A stretch of DNA of 64,000 nt from assembly GCA_036502085.1 (NCBI GenBank), contig DASXZD010000026.1, positions 11,718 to 75,717 of the forward strand. The letters are read 5' to 3'. The notes beneath the pieces are model-generated. The model was given only the letters and a program-made list of their open reading frames with translations. It did no database searches and had not been told where the DNA came from. Source of the DNA: PALSA-505 sp036502085 (lineage in GTDB: Bacteria > Actinomycetota > Actinomycetes > Streptosporangiales > Streptosporangiaceae). The translations under genes were made by a program, and so were the position numbers. Positions 40,212 to 48,344 of this stretch are shown in pieces (position 1 is the stretch's first letter; each line of letters opens with the position of its first letter).

Positions 40212-41234
40212 ATGCCTATCGCGACCCCAGAGATTTACGCGCAGATGCTCGACCGGGCCAAGGAGCACGGCTTCGCCTATCCGGCGATCAACGTGACCTC
40301 CAGCCAGACGCTGAACGCCGCCCTGTGCGGGTTCGCCGAGGCGGAGAGCGACGGCATCGTCCAGGTGTCCACTGGAGGCGCCGAGTACCTGTCCGGCCAG
40401 GGGGTCAAGGACATGGTCACCGGCGCGGTGGCGCTGGCCGAGTTCGCGCACGTCGTCGCGGCCAAGTACCCGGTCCAGGTCGCGCTGCATACCGACCACT
40501 GCCCGAAGGACAAGCTGGACGGGTTCATGCGGCCGCTGGTCGCGCTGTCGCAGCGGCGGGTCGCGCGCGGGGAGGAGCCGCTGTTCCAGTCCCACATGTG
40601 GGACGGATCCGCCGTGCCGCTCGAAGAGAACCTGCGGATCGCGTCCGAGCTTCTCGACGCGTGCGCCAAGGCGCGGTGCGTGATGGAGATGGAGATCGGG
40701 GTCGTCGGCGGCGAGGAGGACGGGGTCGTCGGCGAGATGAACGAGAAGCTGTACACCACCCCGGAGGACGCGCTGGCCACCGCCGAGGCCGTCGGCCTGG
40801 GCGAGCGCGGCCGGTACATCCTGGCCGCGACGTTCGGCAACGTGCACGGCGTGTACAAGCCCGGCCACGTGAAGCTGCGGCCTTCGGTGCTGAACGACAT
40901 CCAGAACGCGGTGGGGGCCAAGTACGGCAAGGACAAGCCGTTCGACCTAGTGTTCCACGGCGGTTCCGGGTCGGCGCTGGATGAGATCCGGGAGGGCATC
41001 TCCTACGGCGTGATCAAGATGAACGTGGATACCGACGCCCAGTACGCGTTCACCCGGCCGGTAGCCGGCCACATGTTCGCCAACTACGACGGCGTGCTCA
41101 AGGTGGACGGCGATGTCGGCAGCAAGAAAGCCTACGACCCGAGGGCATGGGGCAAGGCGGCCGAGGCATCGATGACCGCCCGGGTCACGAAGGCGTGCGA
41201 GAACCTGCTGTCGGCCGGCCAGCGGCTGAACTGA
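40212..41234 (+). CDS. fba: Fructose-bisphosphate aldolase, class II
   Basis: A 340-residue zinc aldolase of glycolysis and gluconeogenesis. ALHTDHCPKDKLDGF holds the catalytic Asp and first zinc His; EMEIGVVGGEEDGV, TFGNVHGVYKPG and FHGGSGSALDEI give the remaining metal and phosphate ligands, in the order of class IIA enzymes. The ATG at 40212 follows CAGGAAG. A 14-bp minisatellite begins right after its stop. Confidence 0.96.
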   Translation: MPIATPEIYAQMLDRAKEHGFAYPAINVTSSQTLNAALCGFAEAESDGIVQVSTGGAEYLSGQGVKDMVTGAVALAEFAHVVAAKYPVQVALHTDHCPKDKLDGFMRPLVALSQRRVARGEEPLFQSHMWDGSAVPLEENLRIASELLDACAKARCVMEMEIGVVGGEEDGVVGEMNEKLYTTPEDALATAEAVGLGERGRYILAATFGNVHGVYKPGHVKLRPSVLNDIQNAVGAKYGKDKPFDLVFHGGSGSALDEIREGISYGVIKMNVDTDAQYAFTRPVAGHMFANYDGVLKVDGDVGSKKAYDPRAWGKAAEASMTARVTKACENLLSAGQRLN

Positions 41235-41235
41235 C

Positions 41236-41324
41236 GGCACAGGGCTAACAGCACAGGGCTAACGGCACAGTGCTAACAGCACAGTGCTGACGGCACAGCA
41301 CAGTGCTGACGGCACAGTGCTGAC
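41236..41324. repeat. 14-bp minisatellite after fba
   Basis: Six tandem units of RGCACAGKGCTRAC (starting 41236, 41250, 41264, 41278, 41292 and 41311). The fifth unit carries a 5-bp internal duplication. It lies between the fba stop and the 3' end of the convergent AbiEi-like gene and has no coding role. Confidence 0.9.
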
Positions 41325-41369
41325 GGCGCTGGTCGGACAGCTCTGGGCTGGCCTCGCGCCTGCGGGCCA

Positions 41370-42305
41370 TCACCGCGCGGTCCCCCTGGCGAACGCCGCG
41401 CGTATCCGGCCGATCACCTGCCAGGGTGTCACGGTGATCTCCTGCCAGGTGAAATGAACCACCTCGAACCCCGCGTCGCGCAGCCGTGCGTCCCGGTCAA
41501 GCTGCTCGATCGCCCGCCCCGGATCCGCGTACTTGGCCGCCCCGTCAGCCTCAGCGATCGTCCGGTGCTCCGGCCAGAAGAAGTCCGCCCTCCCAATAGT
41601 CCCGAATTCGCCGCCCACCCAAACCTGAAGCCTGGGCGCCGGCAGCCCGGCCTGATGAAAGGCGACCCGGCCGATCGACTCGAGCGCTGACTCAGACCTG
41701 GAATCGCTGAACGCGACCACATCGCGCGCCCGCTGAATGCCGGGCCAGCCCGCGCAGTCCGTGATGACGGCATTGATCTTCGCTATATCGGTTTTACGGG
41801 TTCGCAGTGCCGAGTCTGCGACGACAATGCCATCCCGGAACGAGGAACCCCGGGCGAGATCAACAACCGTCCTGGCCACCGAGGTAATGAGCACTCCGCC
41901 CTTGGTCACCAGGTGATCCGGGGGAAGCTCGGCTATGTGAACCCTGACGTCTCCGCGCCGGGAACGGCTGCCACGATCGCGAGGCGAACGGGTCACAGTG
42001 ACCACATCGTCTGGCCGCTTCCCGATCAGGTCGAGACCGTGCATGACCGCCGCGGACTGGTGACTTCCCGCCGCACGGGAACCGCCCGCGGCTATTTCCG
42101 CGGCGATGCGCAGCGCATGCCTGTGCGCCCTGTTCGTCGCGTCAGCGGGCAGATCTACGGAGGCATACACCCCCCTGCGGATCATGAACAGCTGACCCTG
42201 CCTGACGAGCCGCTGCACCTGAGCCCGGGATGAGCCTGCGGCGACGAGCTGTCCGAAAGTAGCGACCTTTACTACGGACGGGGACGGATGCGCATCGTGA
42301 GTCAC
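41370..42305 (-). CDS. AbiEi-type HTH domain fused to DUF559 nuclease-like domain
   Basis: A 311-residue protein. The N-terminus (VATFGQLVAAGSSRAQVQRL ... FMIRRGVYA) is the winged HTH of AbiEi antitoxins. The middle (SHQSAAVMHGLDL, TSVARTVVDLAR) matches the same family. The C-terminal 90 residues have a DUF559/Vsr-like PD-(D/E)xK pattern: Asp in GRADFFWPEHR, Glu in IAEADG and a nearby Lys. No AbiEii nucleotidyltransferase toxin is adjacent, so it is an orphan of the form common in actinomycetes. Starts at GTG 42305. It might regulate transcription or cut DNA; neither is proven. Confidence 0.82.
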   Translation of the reverse strand: MTHDAHPSPSVVKVATFGQLVAAGSSRAQVQRLVRQGQLFMIRRGVYASVDLPADATNRAHRHALRIAAEIAAGGSRAAGSHQSAAVMHGLDLIGKRPDDVVTVTRSPRDRGSRSRRGDVRVHIAELPPDHLVTKGGVLITSVARTVVDLARGSSFRDGIVVADSALRTRKTDIAKINAVITDCAGWPGIQRARDVVAFSDSRSESALESIGRVAFHQAGLPAPRLQVWVGGEFGTIGRADFFWPEHRTIAEADGAAKYADPGRAIEQLDRDARLRDAGFEVVHFTWQEITVTPWQVIGRIRAAFARGTAR

Positions 42306-42374
42306 CCATCAACCGTCTCAGCCCCCTACGTCAGAACGACCGCCACGCAGGGCTCCAGAGCGCGGTGCTCGCCG

Positions 42375-42444
42375 ACTTATCACGCACTCTGACCATTTCA
42401 TGCCCAGCTTTGCCCCATTTTGTGACCGCAGAAAGCATGATAAG
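42375..42444. repeat. AT-rich inverted-repeat element upstream of the AbiEi-like gene
   Basis: CTTATCA (42375-42381) and TGATAAG (42438-42444) bound a 70-bp AT-rich stretch; CATTTTG and CAAAATG form a second, partly internal pair. The layout resembles the 80-bp elements at 349 and 55090 but the ends differ. Confidence 0.4.
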
Positions 42445-42596
42445 GCAAAATGATCAAGGACTGGGGCGGCTAGTGCGGGCGGCGTGGCGGACGAGGCCTT
42501 GGGGCGGGCGTGAGCGGGCCGGGGCGCGCGCGGGTGCGAGAACGGACGCGCGGGCGGGGCGGGGCGCGGCGGGATGGGGCGCGGGAGCGGGCGGGG

Positions 42597-42895
42597 CCTT
42601 GGATGGGCGCGAGCGGGCCAGGGCGCGCGGGCGCGGGAGCGGGCCTTGGATGGGCGCGAGCGGGCCAGGGCGCGCGGGCGCGGGAGCGGGCCTTGGATGG
42701 GCGCGAACGGGCCAGGGCGCGCGGGCGCGGGAGCGGGCGGGGCCTTGGATGGGCGCGAACGGGCCAGGGCGCGCGGGCGCGGGAGCGGGCGGGGCCTTGG
42801 ATGGGCGCGAGCGGGCCAGGGCGCGCGGGCGCGGGAGCGGGCGGGGCCTTGGATGGGCGCGAGCGGGCCAGGGCGCGCGGGCGCGGGAGCGGGCG
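42597..42895. repeat. 47/52-bp minisatellite upstream of DUF3151 gene
   Basis: Six tandem units each beginning CCTTGGATGGGCGCGA, starting at 42597, 42644, 42691, 42743, 42795 and 42847. The first two units are 47 bp; later ones are 52 bp through an added CGGGG. A diverged copy lies from about 42492. Neither length is a multiple of three, so although several frames stay open the reading frame shifts each unit and I regard it as non-coding. G-rich runs on the + strand might form G-quadruplexes. Confidence 0.92.
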
Positions 42896-42960
42896 CGTCG
42901 GTGCGGGCGTGAACGTGGGGGTGGGCGCGGGGAGTGGAGAGGAGCGGGCAAGATGGACGT

Positions 42961-43374
42961 ATGGATCACGAGAACTTGATAGCCGGGCCGCCGGCGACGT
43001 ATTTGCCAGGGCACGTCGAGTCCGACAGCCAGCTGGCGTCCGGCGCCGACCCGGCCGAGGTGGCGGCCAGGTTCCCCGGCCAGTCCGCGGCGTGGGCGGC
43101 GCTGGCGGAGCGGGCGTTCGGGAACGGGGAGGTCGTGCAGGCGTACGCCTGCGCCCGCACTGGGTATCACCGCGGCCTTGATCAGCTGCGCCGTTCGGGG
43201 TGGCGGGGGCACGGGCCGATCCCGTGGCAGCACGAGCCAAACCGCGGCTTCCTCCGATCACTGCACATGCTGGGCCAGGCGGCCGCGGCGATCGGCGAGG
43301 ATGACGAGGCCGAACGGTGTCGCGAGTTCCTCCACGACAGCAGCGCGGAGGCCGCAGCTCAGCTCGGCAGCTAG
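42961..43374 (+). CDS. DUF3151 protein
   Basis: A 137-residue actinobacterial DUF3151 protein. Recognisable are the N-terminal NLIAGPPATYLP, AAWAALAERAFGNG, YACARTGYHRGLDQLRRSGWRG and the C-terminal NRGFLRSLHMLGQAAAAIGE. It is soluble and mostly helical, with no catalytic motif. Members are conserved near fba and purA in actinomycetes, as here, but no function is known. The ATG at 42961 is the family start; an out-of-frame ATG at 42953 is ignored. The minisatellite ends about 65 bp upstream. Confidence 0.88.
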   Translation: MDHENLIAGPPATYLPGHVESDSQLASGADPAEVAARFPGQSAAWAALAERAFGNGEVVQAYACARTGYHRGLDQLRRSGWRGHGPIPWQHEPNRGFLRSLHMLGQAAAAIGEDDEAERCREFLHDSSAEAAAQLGS

Positions 43375-43409
43375 CCGCCACGTCCCGGCGCAGGCCTGAA
43401 GCTCCAATT

Positions 43410-43444
43410 CCGCCGGCTTGCCGCAAGGTCGCTGCGGCCGGCGG
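43410..43444. terminator. Hairpin between DUF3151 and acetyltransferase genes
   Basis: CCGCCGGC (43410-43417) and GCCGGCGG (43437-43444) form a perfect 8-bp stem between convergent genes, with an internal GCCGCA/TGCGGC-type extension. Confidence 0.55.
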
Positions 43445-43446
43445 GG

Positions 43447-43947
43447 TTAGTCGGGGGCGGCGTAGCAGCGGACCGTTACCTGGCGGGGGCCCCAATGCTG
43501 CGGTACGCGGCCCAGCAGGCGCCAGCCCAGGCGCTCGTAGAGGGCGATCGCGGCGGAGTCTTCGGCGTCCAGGACGTCGAGCACGGCGTGCAGGCCGCGC
43601 GCGCGTGCTTCGTGCACCACGTGCTCGGCCAGCGCGGTACCGGCCCCGAGGCCGCGGGCCGCCGGGTCGACAAACAGGCGGCTCATCATCGCCACGCCAC
43701 CGTCCGCACCAGAGCCGGCGGTGAACAGGGCGACGGCTGCGTGGCCTGGCCTGGGACGGGATAGGCCGACATGGCCTATGAGGTGGCCGTCGTGCACGGC
43801 TACCCAGGCGGCGATGAGGCCGGGCCTCGTCAGCCAGCCTGCGGGATCGGCCGGCCAGTTCGCCGGGTAGCCGTCGGTGTGATGAACCTCGCCGAGGACC
43901 CTGACGCATTCTTCTAGATCATCCGGGCTCCGTTCACGGATGAGCAC
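43447..43947 (-). CDS. GNAT acetyltransferase
   Basis: A 166-residue GNAT-fold enzyme. The acetyl-CoA loop reads LFVDPAARGLGAGTAL, followed by the C-terminal IALYERLGWRLLGR. The start is a GTG at 43947, 6 nt after GGAGG. The ORF open upstream of that start only translates the repeat array at 43961-44058. Substrate unknown. Confidence 0.88.
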   Translation of the reverse strand: MLIRERSPDDLEECVRVLGEVHHTDGYPANWPADPAGWLTRPGLIAAWVAVHDGHLIGHVGLSRPRPGHAAVALFTAGSGADGGVAMMSRLFVDPAARGLGAGTALAEHVVHEARARGLHAVLDVLDAEDSAAIALYERLGWRLLGRVPQHWGPRQVTVRCYAAPD

Positions 43948-43960
43948 AACCGACCTCCTC

Positions 43961-44058
43961 ACGACGCAGGACACGACAGACGACGCAGGACACGACAGAC
44001 GACGCAGGACACGACAGACGACGCAGGACGCACGACGAGCGACGCAGGACACGACAGG
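43961..44058. repeat. 19-bp repeat array between acetyltransferase and purA
   Basis: Units of ACGACGCAGGACACGACAG at 43961, 43980 and 43999, then two diverged copies to 44058. A second array of CGACCAACGACCAG copies follows at 44087-44125. Both sit in the divergent promoter region 43948-44236. Confidence 0.85.
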
Positions 44059-44236
44059 CCGACGCGCGACGCATGACCAACCACCCGCGACCAACGACCA
44101 GCGACCAACGACCAGCGACCAGCGATGCGCCGTTTATGCTGCGGCGGCGCCGACGGTATCACCGAGTCGTGTTCCGGTAGCCTCTGAACGCGCGGGCCCC
44201 CGGGGCCGCGCCAAGCGCAAGGAAGGGGTTGGCCCG

Positions 44237-45520
44237 ATGCCGGCCATCGTGCTCGTCGGCGCCCAATGGGGCGACGAAGGCAAGGGCAAGGCAACCGACC
44301 TGCTCGGCGACCAGGTCGACTACGTGGTCCGTTACCAGGGCGGCAACAACGCCGGGCACACCGTCGTCATCGGCGATGATAGCTACGCGCTGCACCTGCT
44401 GCCTTCCGGAGTGCTTTCGCCAGAGGTGACCCCCGTCATCGGCAACGGCGTCGTGATCGACCCGAAGGTGCTCTTCGAGGAGATCGACGGACTGCAGGCC
44501 CGCGGCATCTCCTGCGAGCGGCTGCTGATCTCGGCAAATGCGCACCTGATCATGCCGCACCACCGGGCGCTCGACAAGGTGACCGAGCGGTACCTGGGCA
44601 GCTCGCGGATCGGCACCACCGGCCGCGGAATCGGGCCCACCTACGGCGATAAGGTCGCGCGGATGGGGATCAGGGTGCAGGACCTGTTCGACCCCGGCAT
44701 CCTGCGCCAGAAGCTTGAGCTGGTGCTGCGCGAGAAGAACCAGGTCCTCGCCAAGGTCTACAACCGCCGGGGCATCGAGGCGGCCGAAGTCGCCGAGGAG
44801 TACGTGGCCTACGGCGCGCGCCTTCGGCCGTACACGGCCGACACCGGGCTGGTGCTCAACCAGGCGCTCGACGAGGGCAAGACCATCCTGCTCGAGGGGG
44901 CCCAGGCCACGCTGCTGGATGTGGACCACGGGACTTACCCGTTCGTCACGTCGTCCTCGCCCACGGCGGGCGGTGCCTGCGCCGGGTCCAGCATCGGGCC
45001 GACCAGGATCACCAAGGTGGTCGGGATACTCAAGGCTTACACCACCCGGGTCGGCGCAGGCCCGTTCCCCACCGAGCAGGACAACGAGCGGGGCGAGTGG
45101 CTGCGCAAGACCGGCGCGGAGTTCGGGGTCACCACCGGCCGTGAGCGCCGCACCGGCTGGTTCGACGCGGTGATCGCCAGGTACGCGACCAGGGTCAACG
45201 GCATCACCGACTACTTCATCACCAAGCTGGACGTGCTGTCCGGCCTGGACAAGGTGCCGGTCTGCGTGGCCTACGAGATCGACGGCACTAGGCACGACGA
45301 CATCCCGATGACCCAGACCGAGTTTCACCACGCCAGGCCCGTCTACGAGTTCCTGGACGGCTGGCCGGACGACATCTCCACGGCCAGGGAGTTCGCCGAC
45401 CTGCCGCGCAGCGCCCAGGCCTACGTCAAGACCCTGGAGGACATGGCCGGCGCGCCGGTCAGCGCGATCGGCGTCGGCCCGCGCCGCGACCAGACCCTCC
45501 AGCTCCGCCCGCTGGCCTGA
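44237..45520 (+). CDS. purA: Adenylosuccinate synthetase
   Basis: Converts IMP and aspartate to adenylosuccinate using GTP. The 427-residue length is normal. GAQWGDEGKGK is the GTP P-loop, GGNNAGHT the catalytic segment, and TTGRGIGPTY and GPFPTEQD follow in order. The ATG at 44237 is preceded by GGAAGGGG; the longer ORF runs into the repeat arrays. Followed by purD and purB on the same strand. Confidence 0.97.
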   Translation: MPAIVLVGAQWGDEGKGKATDLLGDQVDYVVRYQGGNNAGHTVVIGDDSYALHLLPSGVLSPEVTPVIGNGVVIDPKVLFEEIDGLQARGISCERLLISANAHLIMPHHRALDKVTERYLGSSRIGTTGRGIGPTYGDKVARMGIRVQDLFDPGILRQKLELVLREKNQVLAKVYNRRGIEAAEVAEEYVAYGARLRPYTADTGLVLNQALDEGKTILLEGAQATLLDVDHGTYPFVTSSSPTAGGACAGSSIGPTRITKVVGILKAYTTRVGAGPFPTEQDNERGEWLRKTGAEFGVTTGRERRTGWFDAVIARYATRVNGITDYFITKLDVLSGLDKVPVCVAYEIDGTRHDDIPMTQTEFHHARPVYEFLDGWPDDISTAREFADLPRSAQAYVKTLEDMAGAPVSAIGVGPRRDQTLQLRPLA

Positions 45521-45571
45521 CCGACACCAAGCCAGCCAGCGGCAAAGCGCCGAACCGATAGGCTCGCGGCC

Positions 45572-46822
45572 GTGCGAGTCCTCGTGATCGGGTCCGGCGG
45601 CCGTGAGCACGCGCTGTGCCGCGCCCTGGCCAGCGATCCCGCCGTCACCAGCCTGCACGCGGCGCCCGGCAACGCCGGCATCGCGCGGCTCGCCGAATTG
45701 CACCCGGTGGATGCCGCCGACCCGGCGGCCGTCACCGCGCTCGCCGCCAGCCTCGATCCCGGGCTGGTCATCATCGGCCCGGAAGCCCCGCTGGTCGCCG
45801 GGGCGGCCGACGCCCTGCGGGAGGCTGGCCTGGCCTGCTTCGGCCCGGACGCGGCCGCGGCCATGATCGAGGGCTCCAAGGCCTTCGCCAAGCAGATCAT
45901 GGCCGCCGCGGGCATCCCGACCGCGGCGGCCCGCACCTGCCTGACCCAGGATCAGGCCGACCAGGCGCTGGACACGTTCGGCCCGCCGTACGTGGTCAAG
46001 GACGACGGGCTGGCGGGCGGCAAGGGCGTGCTCGTCACCACCGACAGGACGGCGGCGAGCAGGCACGCGCAGCGCCGCGGCAAGGTCGTCATCGAGGAGT
46101 TCCTCGACGGCCCCGAGGTGTCGCTGTTCGCCCTCTGCGACGGCACCGCCGCGATCCCGCTGCTGCCCGCGCAGGACTTCAAGCGGGCCAGGGACGACGA
46201 CCGGGGGCCCAACACCGGCGGCATGGGCGCCTACGTCCCGTTGCCCTGGGCGCCGCCTGACCTGGCCGGCCAGGTCATGGACACGGTGATCCAGCCCGCC
46301 GTGGACGAGTTGCGCCGCCGGGGCGCCCCCTACCGCGGCGTGCTCTACGCCGGCCTCAGCCTGACCGCGGGGGGTATCAGGGTGGTGGAGTTCAACGCCC
46401 GCTTCGGCGACCCGGAGGTCCAGGTCGTGCTCGACCGGCTCGCCACTCCGCTCGCCGGGCTGCTGTACGCGTCGGCGACCGGCGGCCTGGCCTGCCTCCC
46501 GCCGCTCGACTGGCGTCCCGGCGCGGCGGTGACCGTGGTCATCGCCGCCGAGGGCTACCCGGAGCAGCCGGTCACCGGCGACGAGATCGAAGGTCTTGAT
46601 TTTGCCGAACGCTCCGGCGCGGCCTATGTGCTACACGCCGGCACGGTCGCGGGGCGGGACGGCCGGGTGCTGTCCAACGGCGGTCGCGTGCTCAACGTGG
46701 TGGGGACCGGGCCCGACCTCACCGCCGCCCGGGGCGCGGCCTACCAGGCGGCCGGCCAGATCCGGATGCGCGGCGGCTGGTACCGCCGCGATATCGCCCA
46801 GCGGGCCGCCGCGGGGGCGTAG
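45572..46822 (+). CDS. purD: Phosphoribosylamine-glycine ligase (GARS)
   Basis: A 416-residue ATP-grasp enzyme forming GAR from phosphoribosylamine and glycine. It begins VLVIGSGGREHAL, with GPEAPLVAGAAD, DDGLAGGKGV, the signature GPNTGGMGAY and FNARFGDPE in order. GTG start at 45572, 51 bp after purA. The Pur name is secure; it is separated from the other IMP-branch genes. Confidence 0.97.
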   Translation: MRVLVIGSGGREHALCRALASDPAVTSLHAAPGNAGIARLAELHPVDAADPAAVTALAASLDPGLVIIGPEAPLVAGAADALREAGLACFGPDAAAAMIEGSKAFAKQIMAAAGIPTAAARTCLTQDQADQALDTFGPPYVVKDDGLAGGKGVLVTTDRTAASRHAQRRGKVVIEEFLDGPEVSLFALCDGTAAIPLLPAQDFKRARDDDRGPNTGGMGAYVPLPWAPPDLAGQVMDTVIQPAVDELRRRGAPYRGVLYAGLSLTAGGIRVVEFNARFGDPEVQVVLDRLATPLAGLLYASATGGLACLPPLDWRPGAAVTVVIAAEGYPEQPVTGDEIEGLDFAERSGAAYVLHAGTVAGRDGRVLSNGGRVLNVVGTGPDLTAARGAAYQAAGQIRMRGGWYRRDIAQRAAAGA

Positions 46823-46850
46823 CGACGGCCGGTGAGAGAGAATTGACCAC

Positions 46851-48158
46851 ATGATCGGCAGATACACGCTGCCCGAGATGGGCCGGGTCTGGAGCGAGGC
46901 CCGCAAGTACGAGCTGTGGAGCCAGGTGGAGACGCTGGTCCTGGAGGCGCAGGCCAAGGCCGGGACGGTGCCGGAGGACTGCGTCGAGCCGGTCCGGCGG
47001 GCGGCCCCGCCCTCGCCCGAGGCCGTCGCCGCGGCCGAGGCGGTCACCGACCACGACGTGATCGCGTTCCTCACCGCCTGGGCGGACAACACCTCGCCGC
47101 GCGAGGCGGCCGCGTACGTGCACTTCGGCATGACCTCGTCGGACCTGCTCGACACGGCGCTGGCCCTGCAGCTCACCGAGGCGACCGACCTGCTGCTGGC
47201 CCGGGCCACCGCCCTGGTGGCCGTGCTCCGCGACCACGCGCTCGCGCACGCCGGCACGCTGCGGCCAGGGCGGACGCACGGCATACACGCCGAGCCCGAC
47301 GTCTGGGGCCACCGGGTCGCCGACTTCGCCTTCGCCATGGCCCGCGGCCGGGACCGGCTGCTGCGCGCCAGGGAGGCGGTCGCGGTGGGCAAGCTATCCG
47401 GCCCGGTGGGGACCTACTCCAACATCGATCCCGACATCGAGACCCAGGTCATGGCGGTGCTGGGGCTGCGGCCCGCGCAGGTGGCCAGCCAGGTCGTGCT
47501 CCGCGACGGCATCGCCGAGTGGACGAGCGCGCTCGCGCTCATCGCGTCGGTCTGCGAGGCGGTCGCGCTGGAGGTGCGGCACGGCCAGCGGACCGAGGTG
47601 CGCGAGCTGGCGGAGCCGTTCGGGAAGGGCCAGAAGGGCTCGTCGGCGATGCCGCACAAGAAGAACCCGATCAGGTCGGAGCGGATCTGCGGGCTGGCCC
47701 GGGTCGTCAGGGCGCAGGTCGTCCCGGTGATGGAGGGAATCGCGCTCTGGCACGAGCGGGACATCTCGCATTCGAGCGTGGAACGGGTGGCGCTGCCGGA
47801 CGCCGCGATCGGCACCGACTACCTGCTGGCGCTGACTACCGGGCTGGTCGAGGGCCTGTCCGTGGACGTGGCGCGGATGCGCGCCAACCTGGATGCCACT
47901 GGCGGGCTCATCTACACCTCGGCGGTGCTGCTCGAGCTCGTCCAGGCCGGCCTGACTCGCGAAGACGCCTACGCGCTGGTGCAGGAGGCGGCCATGGACA
48001 CGTGGGACACGGGCCGCCCGTTTCGGGTCGCGCTCCGGCAGCGCGCGCAGGCTCGCGGCCGGGTCATCGACGAGGCACGGCTCGATGAGGTCTCCAGGCC
48101 GGAGCGCTATACCGAACGACTTAGCGGCGTTTTCGAACGCCTGCGGCAGCTCAGCTGA
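46851..48158 (+). CDS. purB: Adenylosuccinate lyase
   Basis: A 435-residue fumarase/aspartase-superfamily lyase acting in both IMP and AMP synthesis. The N-terminal GRYTLPEMGRVWSE, FGMTSSDLLDTALALQ and the signature GSSAMPHKKNPIRSERICGL are present; the flexible loop with catalytic Ser is in KGQKGSSAMPHK. 28 bp after purD, so the three pur genes can be one transcript. Confidence 0.97.
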   Translation: MIGRYTLPEMGRVWSEARKYELWSQVETLVLEAQAKAGTVPEDCVEPVRRAAPPSPEAVAAAEAVTDHDVIAFLTAWADNTSPREAAAYVHFGMTSSDLLDTALALQLTEATDLLLARATALVAVLRDHALAHAGTLRPGRTHGIHAEPDVWGHRVADFAFAMARGRDRLLRAREAVAVGKLSGPVGTYSNIDPDIETQVMAVLGLRPAQVASQVVLRDGIAEWTSALALIASVCEAVALEVRHGQRTEVRELAEPFGKGQKGSSAMPHKKNPIRSERICGLARVVRAQVVPVMEGIALWHERDISHSSVERVALPDAAIGTDYLLALTTGLVEGLSVDVARMRANLDATGGLIYTSAVLLELVQAGLTREDAYALVQEAAMDTWDTGRPFRVALRQRAQARGRVIDEARLDEVSRPERYTERLSGVFERLRQLS

Positions 48159-48344
48159 CCCCGGCTGCGCCGCGCCAGGGAAAACCCGAGGTGTCCCCCG
48201 CATCGGCATCGCGATGGAATACTGGATCAGGTCCTGCGGCTGCGCCCCGTCACGCTGCCGCTCCGCCCGGACCGGATCCGGGCGCCTGGCAAAGAGGCCA
48301 GAGGGACCCATGCCGTTCAACACCCCGGACAGGAGTTGCAGCAT

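Noticed and set aside
42492..42900. Repeat array that resembles a CRISPR at first glance
   Set aside because: There are no unique spacers between repeats; units are contiguous, and no cas gene is present.
42510..43181. Long open frames through the G-rich repeat on both strands
   Set aside because: Unit lengths of 47 and 52 bp shift the frame each repeat and codon use is just repeat composition; the frames are open because the repeat lacks stop triplets.
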